Source: Candidatus Thorarchaeota archaeon MP11T_1
GTDB lineage: Archaea; Asgardarchaeota; Thorarchaeia; Thorarchaeales; Thorarchaeaceae
Assembly (NCBI GenBank): GCA_002825515.1
Contig: PJET01000042.1
Location: 1-22,107, forward strand
Direction of reading: 5' to 3'
DNA length: 22,107 bases
Below are positions 16,593-22,107 of the stretch, in pieces. The position numbers were made by a program, and so were the translations under genes. The notes beneath the pieces are model-generated. The model saw nothing but the letters and a program-made list of their open reading frames with translations. It ran no database searches and had not been told where the DNA came from. The stretch's first letter is position 1. Each line of letters starts with the position of its first letter.

Positions 16593-16904
16593 TTATGGTT
16601 CCTCCAATTCGATTGGTTTTCCAAGGTCAACAGTGTCATACCGTCGATTGTACATCAACATCAAAACCAAAGCCAATGCTGTGTGCGCAGCCGCAACAGA
16701 GATAATCAGAATAATCAGCCCCTGACCTGTGAACGTGAAGACAGGACTATAGAGCGACATAGCTACAAGCGCTATGTTAACGCCATTGCCCATGATCTCA
16801 GCTCCAATCAGAATCCTAATGAGATTCCTCTTGACCATCATTCCATAGCCGCCTAATCCAATCAGCATGAATGAGAGAATTAGATACCATGAGAGAGGAA
16901 CCAT
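16593..16904 (-). CDS. nuoK: Complex I membrane subunit NuoK
   Basis: A 103-residue, three-helix subunit (MrpC-like). The first conserved glutamate is in place, Glu36 in LIGAEIMGNGVN. The second, Glu72 in E. coli within AAAEAS, is replaced: this protein reads SVAAAHTALAL, with His74. Both glutamates normally form part of the proton path between the quinone cavity and NuoN. The start overlaps the nuoJ stop as TGATG. The order J-K is kept from ordinary operons, but the pair has moved up to follow nuoA. Confidence 0.94.
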   Translation of the reverse strand: MVPLSWYLILSFMLIGLGGYGMMVKRNLIRILIGAEIMGNGVNIALVAMSLYSPVFTFTGQGLIILIISVAAAHTALALVLMLMYNRRYDTVDLGKPIELEEP

Positions 16905-17554
16905 CAGTCATCAACCTCCTCTGATTCCTCAGCTAGGTGGTCCTCATTCTCAATTACCTCAGGCTCTTGGAGTTCAGGTTCAGCCTCAATGCCAAACTCA
17001 CCTTTAATAGAAACGAGTTGCTCCGCCTTGTCCATCTTCAGTAATGCAATAGCGCCTACGAGCGAGGTGATCATAATCAGAGCAATAATCTGAACGTAGA
17101 TACCATTGTATGACCATAACCACAATGCTAGTTCATTGAGATCATTTGAGATAGCAATGAAAGTATCATCAAAGGACTCGGCCCATGGAAAGATAAAAGC
17201 AAGAACACCAGAGAGTATTATGACCAAGGTAGCCATAAAGAGCCCAATCTGGCGCTTTCGTGGTGATGAGAATTCTTCTAGAGATGAATCTTGAGCTCTT
17301 GGTAGTAATAGGACTGCAAAGATAATTAGTGCACTAATCCCTCCGGTATACACCGCAATCTGCATACCAGCAATAAATGGTGCCTCAAGCAGAAGGAAAA
17401 TCCCTGCGACAAATGATGCCATGAATCCAAAGAAGAACGCAGCATAAACAATCTCTTTGTGCTCGAGTGCGAGATATGCAAGAATCAATATAATGCCTGC
17501 AATCAAGAGGAATTCTCCAGGTTCTAGTAGATCTAATGCATTGACTTCTTGCAT
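16904..17554 (-). CDS. nuoJ: Complex I membrane subunit NuoJ
   Basis: A 216-residue protein with five predicted membrane helices. The TM3 segment GMQIAVYTGGISALIIFAVLL carries Tyr69 at the place of the conserved tyrosine (Tyr59 in E. coli) beside the pi-bulge that moves during turnover. After the last helix comes an acidic tail of about 35 residues (EFGIEAEPELQEPEVIE and on), longer than usual and similar in composition to the tail of the 18758-19309 membrane protein. The ATG lies two bases after the nuoA stop, with GGAGGT in the end of nuoA as ribosome binding site. The stop overlaps the nuoK start. Confidence 0.93.
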   Translation of the reverse strand: MQEVNALDLLEPGEFLLIAGIILILAYLALEHKEIVYAAFFFGFMASFVAGIFLLLEAPFIAGMQIAVYTGGISALIIFAVLLLPRAQDSSLEEFSSPRKRQIGLFMATLVIILSGVLAFIFPWAESFDDTFIAISNDLNELALWLWSYNGIYVQIIALIMITSLVGAIALLKMDKAEQLVSIKGEFGIEAEPELQEPEVIENEDHLAEESEEVDD

Positions 17555-17556
17555 AA

Positions 17557-18024
17557 TTAGTGACCTCCTGCAACGTGCTGTTCTTGTTCTCGCTGCGCCT
17601 TTGCTTTGCGATATACCTCAAGTGTTTCTTTCCCGTCCAAGGCTGCCTGTGGAAGCATTTTCATGACAAAGGCAATTCCGCCAATGATTATTAGGATAAA
17701 TATCGCCACCTGCCAAACTACTGTATACTTGGTGGCATCAACCCATAGTATGTTGGAAGATGAAAGAAGCCACAGGAATGCGCCCATAACGTCTACCACA
17801 ACAAAAAGGACTGTATAGATGAAGTAGTTGTATGGATATGAGATTCTTGCAGGACCAATTGGCTCTTCACCACATTCGTAGGTTGAAGTCTTCTCAGAGT
17901 TTTGTAGCACATGAGGACGCAATACCCATGATGCTAGGAGCATCACAACAACAAGAACAATGGCTAGTATTGCCCATATCAAAACTGGTATGAATTGCGC
18001 AAACAATCTTTCACTCTGCATCAT
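17557..18024 (-). CDS. nuoA: Complex I membrane subunit NuoA
   Basis: A 155-residue, three-helix subunit, first gene of the 11-gene operon. It has the family's YECGEEPIGPAR loop after TM1 and a TM2 that reads LFVVVDVMGAFLWLL. In most NuoA proteins this reads FDVE; here Asp78 is kept but the glutamate (Glu81 in E. coli) is replaced by Met80. The C-terminal tail is Gln/Glu/Lys-rich and ends in HVAGGH. The start is ATG at 18024 or the next codon at 18021. In ordinary operons nuoB follows directly; here nuoJ follows instead, and nuoB sits in the fusion gene upstream at 19309-21273. Confidence 0.93.
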   Translation of the reverse strand: MMQSERLFAQFIPVLIWAILAIVLVVVMLLASWVLRPHVLQNSEKTSTYECGEEPIGPARISYPYNYFIYTVLFVVVDVMGAFLWLLSSSNILWVDATKYTVVWQVAIFILIIIGGIAFVMKMLPQAALDGKETLEVYRKAKAQREQEQHVAGGH

Positions 18025-18292
18025 TATAATGTACCATCCTCTGATTTCACTTCAGTAGAGTCCAAATTGTTAGCACGGACCGGAACACGGCGGTTTTTGA
18101 AGATACCTACAAAACGAATGATGTGAAGAGTTTCCGTTCTCATTGATACCAAGGTCCTTCTATGCTAACATTTGTCATGACCAGACCGCAACCCGAAATA
18201 TGCGAAATGTTACCTTTCTTAACTTTCGACAGCACGGATTTTAGTTGAACCATGTACATTGAAACTTACAGCGGTAGGAAAAGTACCGTGAT

Positions 18293-18313
18293 AAAAACAC
18301 TTCGGGTTTTTTT
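18293..18313 (+). terminator. UUCG-capped hairpin followed by seven Ts
   Basis: AAAAAC (18293-18298), a bulged A, then C-TTCG-G, then GTTTTT (18306-18311), continuing to a run of seven Ts. In RNA the loop would be C(UUCG)G, a very stable tetraloop. This looks like a terminator for transcription on the plus strand, yet no gene precedes it on that strand. It may end a short RNA or block read-through and antisense transcription toward the next gene. Confidence 0.4.
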
Positions 18314-18327
18314 ATGACACAAAGCAG

Positions 18328-18335
18328 TTATATAT
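18328..18335 (+). promoter_or_regulatory. TATA element (TTATATAT) of the 121-residue membrane-protein gene
   Basis: TTATATAT, preceded by the purine-rich ACAAAGCAG that could act as a TFB-recognition element, lies about 50-60 bases before the candidate start codons. Initiation near 18358 would give a leader of about 25-35 bases. Confidence 0.5.
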
Positions 18336-18382
18336 CACGAGGCAACGAACAAGAACTCAATACAATAATTCAATGATTATAG

Positions 18383-18748
18383 GTGATTCATTTGGTTCGT
18401 GGCGAAGAAGGCACATTCTTCTATTATCTTGCATTGTTGATTGGTATGGCTATCTTGGGAGTCTATTTCTGGGCTCTTATGACTTCAACAGTTATTGTAG
18501 TGAATTTGGTCTTCTATTGGGTCCTCGTATTAGGAGGAATGCTTTTCGTAATATCAGCATTCGGATTCGCCTCGGCCAAGACACGCTCAAGTAGAGTTGG
18601 TCTTACTATGATTACAGGAATCCTCGGAGGTATTCATGCGTATCTCATTTTTACAACATATGATCTTATCACTGGAATCATCCTGTTTGCATTGATGGCA
18701 TTAGGACTTCTAATTGCATTTGCTGCGTTCAATTGGCTCAGCGAGTAA
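18383..18748 (+). CDS. Small four-helix membrane protein of unknown function
   Basis: A 121-residue protein made almost entirely of four hydrophobic segments, at about residues 13-34, 37-63, 71-90 and 93-118, with a short Arg/Lys-containing connector (SAKTRSSR) in the middle. I do not recognise the family, and there are no cofactor motifs. The start is ambiguous: GTG at 18383, or TTG at 18392 with AGGTGA (18381-18386) five bases upstream, which is the better-spaced ribosome binding site. An out-of-frame ATG at 18373 opens a shorter frame that I regard as spurious. It is transcribed from its own TATA element, divergent from nuoA and convergent with the 18758-19309 gene, with only 9 bases between the stops. 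Its place between two complex I units makes an accessory role possible but unproven. Confidence 0.7.
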   Translation: MIHLVRGEEGTFFYYLALLIGMAILGVYFWALMTSTVIVVNLVFYWVLVLGGMLFVISAFGFASAKTRSSRVGLTMITGILGGIHAYLIFTTYDLITGIILFALMALGLLIAFAAFNWLSE

Positions 18749-18757
18749 AAGACACTC

Positions 18758-19309
18758 CTACTCGTTTTCAGCATCTGATGCTGGCTCAGTGGTATCTTGA
18801 ATATCCTCAGTTGCTGCCGGTTCAACTTCTGGTTCAGCCACAACTTCTTCTTCAGGCTCTGGTTCAGGTTCAGGCTCAGGACCATAATGCAAAGCACGGG
18901 TATCCAAGATGCCCGGAGAATAACTCTCTTCTTGGTTGTGCATCATTGCGAAACCAGCCGCAGTGAGAATTGATCCACCCAAACCCCAAAACGATAGATA
19001 CAGAGTACCTCCAGCTGCCGGTACAGCAAGGGCAAACTGATCAACAAATATGACGTAGAAGAAACCGACAGTGATGGAGAGTGCCATCATCAAGTTTTTG
19101 CCTTTTCCTTTCTCAGGTCTGAAATACCCGATCAAAAAGAAGACTAAGAGTATGGACATGCCACCAATGAGTGTGAAAGACCCTGCAATCAACAAGGATG
19201 CAGCAGGTATCATAAACCCAAGATATACAAAGTTAAAGATGAAAGCTGTGAGTATGATTATGCCAAGAAAGAGCATGCAGTATGGGTCACTATCTTGTCG
19301 AATGTACAC
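18758..19309 (-). CDS. Unknown five-helix membrane protein with acidic Pro/Glu tail, coupled to the GlcD-NuoB fusion
   Basis: A 183-residue protein. Residues 10-123 contain about five hydrophobic segments (near 11-30, 33-50, 50-63, 74-94 and 97-123). Residues 144-183 are a low-complexity tail with alternating Pro-Glu (PEPEPEPEPEEE) and more Glu, Asp and Thr. I do not recognise it as a known complex I subunit. The GTG start at 19309 shares one base with the TAG of the fusion gene (TAGTG), so the two are almost certainly co-transcribed and translationally coupled. Coupling to a NuoB-containing protein suggests it anchors or adapts the flavin-NuoB module at the membrane. The tail's composition resembles the acidic tail of NuoJ. 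Confidence 0.8.
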   Translation of the reverse strand: MYIRQDSDPYCMLFLGIIILTAFIFNFVYLGFMIPAASLLIAGSFTLIGGMSILLVFFLIGYFRPEKGKGKNLMMALSITVGFFYVIFVDQFALAVPAAGGTLYLSFWGLGGSILTAAGFAMMHNQEESYSPGILDTRALHYGPEPEPEPEPEEEVVAEPEVEPAATEDIQDTTEPASDAENE

Positions 19310-21273
19310 TATTGCATCATCCCCATCGCGTCTTGGTTTTCGTATTTTCGCTGCCAGTTAGTTGTACCGGCGCGTATCTTGTTTTGTAGAATGATATGTG
19401 CCCGGATGAAGTCTGCTGGTTTAGGTGGACAACCTGGAAGATATACATCCACAGGTACTACCTTGTCAGGTGGTGTGGCAAGGCTGTATCCTTCCCAAAA
19501 CAGCCCTCCAGAAGCAACACACTGACCAAACGCAATGACGTACTTTGGTTCAGGCATTTGTTCGTAAATACGTCTGAGTCGTGGAGCCATCTTCTTCGTT
19601 AGCGAACCTGAAATCCACAGAACATCAGTTTGTCTTGGACCGAAAAGCGGGAGCATTCCAAACCGTTCAAAGTCCCAACGAGGAGCAATTCCTGCAGCAC
19701 CATCAACCATGCAACATCCAATACCATACTGCATTGGCCAGGGACTGTGTGCTCTACCCCATCTGAGAACCCATTTCAATGGTGGAACATTCTGCAACCA
19801 CTTCAAGAGAATTGGTGCTATCCGACCAAATCCATTTCTGAATAAGTCATAGAATATCCATAGGAAGTACTTTCCTATTTTGAGAATGAATGGTAACCAA
19901 TAGGCGAACACCTTTCCAGGGTTAGAGATCTCCTTCTTGTCCCATTGAAGTTTGGCTGCTCTTATTCGGGCGAGTCTTTCTCTTCCGAAGTATTGTGAGG
20001 CATAATTAGCAAACCAAATACCAGTTGAGTGCACATGGCCTCCATGTCTTTGAGCTATCTTGAATATAACAAAGCTCTGAGCCCAAGAGAACATATAGAA
20101 CATCCGTCGCTCATCTTCGAGGAAGTATCCCATCATTGTGACTGCAGATTTTGAATTCACATATCCGTCAATGCCTGCTTTTGCAGATGCTTGCTCGAAC
20201 TGAAAGTCATCAAGGATGGCAGCAAGATTCTCTAATGGAGCAAATGCCTGACCAACAACGAGTGTTGGCCCCTTCTTCTTAATCTTCATAGGATAGTAAC
20301 GGTCGTGCCACTCGTGTTCAGCAACATCATCACCATAGACGACGCCTCTGTACATCTCAGTAACTTCCTCAACGACACTTATACCCTCCTCTATCTCCGC
20401 TTCATCGCCCTCATAGACTACCATTAGGGATCCGTGATGAGCAGGAATGGGGAATGGTTTGTCTCCCTCCCAGATTGCTTTCTTTAGATCAGTATATTTT
20501 GACTCTTCAAACTTGATGGTAAACGGAAGAGGTCCGTCTTCAAGAATCTTCTCAATTGCTAGAACCATCTGATAGTTTTCTTCAAAACTAGAAACTATCA
20601 CTTTCATTGGAGTTAGTGGTTTAATCTTCAGAGTGACTTTAGTTATGATTCCCAGAATTCCTTCTGTATCGCAGAATAGGTCAATGTCTTTTGTTTTGAC
20701 AAGTTTACCATTTGGCAGGACAACTTCAAGTTTGACTACATTCTTGTTGATATTGCCATACTTTAAAGATCCTATTCCATCGCCACCTTGAGCCACCCAG
20801 CCTCCGACAGTAGCAGACAGTCCTGACGAGGGGTAGCATCTTGTGTCCAAACCTTGTCTGTTGAGTTCAAACTGGAGATTTGCCCAAGATATTCCAGGCT
20901 CAACTGTAACAGTTAGATTATCACTATCAACCTCGAGGACCTTATCCATGCGGCGCATATCAACAATGATTCCGCCCTTTCTTGGTATTGCACCTCCATA
21001 GCCTGAAGTGCCTGCAGCACGGGGAACCAAAGGCACTTTGTATTTTAGTGCAACTTCATATAACGCTTGAATGTCTTCTGGGGTTTGAGGTTGTACAATA
21101 GCATCAGGCTTTGTATTCATGAGCCATCCAACTTGCTTTGGAAGAGAACCTACATCCTGTCCAAACAAAATCAGTTCGTGCTTCTCTGTAATTAGTCGGT
21201 CTCCAAAAATCTCCTCAAGTTTTTCTTTGGGCTTTGGTTTCAGGACCATGAGTCCACTCTCCAGCTCATGCAC
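19309..21273 (-). CDS. Fusion of a GlcD-type FAD oxidoreductase with complex I subunit NuoB
   Basis: One uninterrupted 654-residue frame with two recognisable proteins. Residues about 50-220 are a type-4 FAD-binding domain: VPRAAGTSGYGGA (84-95), then GGIIVDMRRM, PSSGLSATVGGWVAQGGDG, and TEGILGIITKVTLKI. Residues about 220-455 are the FAD-oxidase C-terminal cap, ending in the family's SNPGKVF. Residues 456-500 are a hydrophobic/basic linker. Residues about 500-636 are NuoB: GIGCCMVD (Cys520, 521), FGQCVASGG (Cys584) and YLPGCPPKP (Cys615), all four ligands of cluster N2. The usual GEHGIG of the cap reads STGIW, so the substrate is uncertain. NuoB normally receives electrons from NuoI and passes them to quinone; here flavin is tethered to it. 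The start is GTG at 21273 or ATG at 21249. No nuoB exists elsewhere in the window. Confidence 0.95.
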   Translation of the reverse strand: MHELESGLMVLKPKPKEKLEEIFGDRLITEKHELILFGQDVGSLPKQVGWLMNTKPDAIVQPQTPEDIQALYEVALKYKVPLVPRAAGTSGYGGAIPRKGGIIVDMRRMDKVLEVDSDNLTVTVEPGISWANLQFELNRQGLDTRCYPSSGLSATVGGWVAQGGDGIGSLKYGNINKNVVKLEVVLPNGKLVKTKDIDLFCDTEGILGIITKVTLKIKPLTPMKVIVSSFEENYQMVLAIEKILEDGPLPFTIKFEESKYTDLKKAIWEGDKPFPIPAHHGSLMVVYEGDEAEIEEGISVVEEVTEMYRGVVYGDDVAEHEWHDRYYPMKIKKKGPTLVVGQAFAPLENLAAILDDFQFEQASAKAGIDGYVNSKSAVTMMGYFLEDERRMFYMFSWAQSFVIFKIAQRHGGHVHSTGIWFANYASQYFGRERLARIRAAKLQWDKKEISNPGKVFAYWLPFILKIGKYFLWIFYDLFRNGFGRIAPILLKWLQNVPPLKWVLRWGRAHSPWPMQYGIGCCMVDGAAGIAPRWDFERFGMLPLFGPRQTDVLWISGSLTKKMAPRLRRIYEQMPEPKYVIAFGQCVASGGLFWEGYSLATPPDKVVPVDVYLPGCPPKPADFIRAHIILQNKIRAGTTNWQRKYENQDAMGMMQ

Positions 21274-21462
21274 AGAGCCGCTTACAGTTTGTGGCTTGGA
21301 AACTTGTAAGATAAAAACCTAGCGTGCCGAGTTTTTAAATGAAATTTTTGTGGTATAAACAGTATAGTTTTTGTAAATATTCTTGGATTTGTCAAACTGG
21401 AAAGATTTTAAGGTGTGTTGCTACGCACCTGATGAGTCAGTCACTAGCGGAGATCTGCAAGA
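21274..21462. promoter_or_regulatory. Divergent promoter region between the GlcD-NuoB fusion and the GlcF/HdrD-like gene
   Basis: On the minus strand TTTTTATC (21318-21311) is a TATA candidate that would start the fusion transcript near 21288, 15-40 bases before its start codons. On the plus strand GGAAAG followed by ATTTTAAG (21404-21411) is a BRE/TATA candidate with initiation near 21432. GGAG at 21449-21452 is the ribosome binding site for the ATG at 21463. A 7-bp inverted repeat with one G-T pair (AGGTGTG, CGCACCT, 21411-21430) and the palindrome CTGA-TGAG-TCAG (21429-21440) lie at the plus start and could be a shared operator. Confidence 0.45.
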
Positions 21463-22107
21463 ATGGAATTTCCAGCACTCAATGATTACGACCTCCAGAA
21501 TTATGCTTTCACTTGCGCTCAATGCAGTTTTTGTCAAGTTGGACATGGTGCTTGTCCTACATACAAAGTCAAACGTCGAGATAGCTATTCCGGAAAAGGC
21601 AAGATGCTATTGACACGATCTTTGATGCAAGGTAGAATCAGACCTTCAGAGGGTCTTGAAGGTCTTAGAGATGCCATTTTTGGTTGTACTCTTTGTGGTG
21701 GCTGCGAAGAGATTTGTCAAGTTGATATTCCTTTTGTGAAAATCTATCAAGTTATGCGAAATGAATTTCTAAAACGAGGGATGTGGCCTGAACAGCTTAA
21801 TATGGCAAAAGAAACGCTTCTAAAGAGCTTCAACATCCAGGGACAAGCTCAGATGGATCGTATCGAAGGATGGTCCTACTGGACTCCAAATGAAGATGAA
21901 CTTCTTGACAAACAAGGAACACCGGCAAAGAATGCCTTCTTCTTTGGTTGCGCCTCATCTTTCCGAGGTGTTTCAATTCAAGCAACAATTGCAACAACTC
22001 TTATTCTGGACAAAATAGGAGAAACTTATACAGTACTTGGTGAAGAGGAGTATTGTTGCGGCGCTCCGCTCATCATGACAGGCGATTTTGAGGGTGCAAG
22101 GGCTCTA
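21463..22107 (+). CDS. GlcF/HdrD-like iron-sulfur protein, 3'-truncated
   Basis: The frame from ATG 21463 stays open to the window's edge (215 codons visible). Two [4Fe-4S] motifs come first: CAQCSFCQVGHGACP (about residues 18-32) and CTLCGGCEEICQ (about 78-89). A CCG-type domain begins at FFFGCASSFRG and reaches EEYCCGAPLIMTGD just before the edge. This arrangement is that of glycolate oxidase subunit GlcF, lactate-utilisation proteins and heterodisulfide reductase HdrD, which carry electrons between a flavoprotein dehydrogenase and another carrier. It lies head-to-head with the GlcD-NuoB fusion, the natural GlcD partner, so the two probably form one dehydrogenase. Which CCG subfamily it belongs to cannot be told until the second half is seen. 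Start choice rests on GGAG at 21449-21452. Confidence 0.9.
   Translation, partial: MEFPALNDYDLQNYAFTCAQCSFCQVGHGACPTYKVKRRDSYSGKGKMLLTRSLMQGRIRPSEGLEGLRDAIFGCTLCGGCEEICQVDIPFVKIYQVMRNEFLKRGMWPEQLNMAKETLLKSFNIQGQAQMDRIEGWSYWTPNEDELLDKQGTPAKNAFFFGCASSFRGVSIQATIATTLILDKIGETYTVLGEEEYCCGAPLIMTGDFEGARAL

Larger units (their letters stand above)
18025..18382. other. 358-base intergenic region between nuoA (-) and a membrane-protein gene (+)
   Basis: I see no protein gene here. It must contain the promoter of the 11-gene nuo operon, but I cannot point to a convincing TATA element close to nuoA. Toward the right it holds a small hairpin (CGGTA/TACCG at 18272-18288), a second hairpin ending in a T-run (18293-18313) and a TATA element for the + gene (18328-18335). 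The middle part, about 18060-18260, is unexplained and could encode a short RNA. Confidence 0.5.

Noticed and set aside
18102..18145. AATGATG resembling a C box of a C/D guide RNA
   Set aside because: The box is imperfect and no CTGA D box follows at the right distance with a terminal stem.
18373..18594. A 73-codon plus-strand frame beginning with ATG
   Set aside because: It overlaps in another frame the 121-residue hydrophobic protein, which has a better ribosome binding site and coherent membrane helices.
21429..21436. CTGATGAG, which matches one half of a hammerhead ribozyme core
   Set aside because: No GAAA core strand or flanking stems follow at usable distance; the same bases form a simple CTGA-TGAG-TCAG palindrome.
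1..22107. CRISPR arrays, insertion sequences, rRNA or tRNA genes
   Set aside because: No regularly spaced repeats, transposase genes, terminal repeats or tRNA-like folds were seen by reading both strands.

Overview
The window looks like a piece of an archaeal genome, most probably an Asgard archaeon (Thorarchaeota- or Heimdall-like; I cannot fix the lineage from sequence reading alone). The signs are a Ras/Rab-type small GTPase with all five G motifs, a SOSS-B-like OB-fold protein, an archaeal 2-phosphoglycerate-kinase-like protein, an ADP-forming acyl-CoA synthetase alpha subunit, a TrpB2-type tryptophan synthase, TATA-like promoter elements, and GGAGG-type ribosome binding sites with very tight gene packing.

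Layout. Positions 1-3818 (+) hold a compact metabolic/informational cluster: an aminotransferase cut by the left edge, the OB-fold protein, the 2PGK-like kinase and the Acd alpha subunit. A stand-alone trpB2 (-, 3865-5226) faces it across a strong hairpin. A 547-base gene-free stretch with a structured element separates trpB2 from a small GTPase gene (+, 5774-6334), which ends in its own hairpin terminator.

Positions 6360-18024 (-) are one long operon for the membrane arm and part of the peripheral arm of a complex I. In transcription order the genes are nuoA, J, K, C, D, H, I, M, L, a second M, and N. The genes touch or overlap by a few bases. No nuoE, F or G is present and nuoB is missing from its usual place. 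The operon encodes four antiporter-like pumps (two NuoM-type, one NuoL, one NuoN) instead of three. Several residues that are nearly invariant in ordinary complex I are replaced: NuoA Glu to Met, NuoK Glu to His, the quinone-site Tyr of NuoD to Met, and a channel Lys of the first NuoM to Glu.

The missing nuoB is found at 19309-21273 (-), fused to the C-terminus of a GlcD/D-lactate-dehydrogenase-type FAD oxidoreductase. All four cysteines for the terminal N2 cluster are intact. A one-base stop/start overlap couples it to an unknown five-helix membrane protein with an acidic, proline-rich tail (18758-19309). Divergently from the fusion, the right edge cuts a GlcF/HdrD-like iron-sulfur protein (21463-22107, +). 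A second unknown membrane protein (18383-18748, +) lies between the two nuo units.

My reading is that this is a complex I in which the NADH dehydrogenase module is replaced by a flavin dehydrogenase welded onto NuoB, with a GlcF/HdrD-like partner. It would feed electrons from an organic substrate (a 2-hydroxy acid is the family default, but the substrate is unknown) into a quinone-reducing, ion-pumping membrane arm with an extra pump. The gene identities are clear from sequence; the electron route and substrate are inference.
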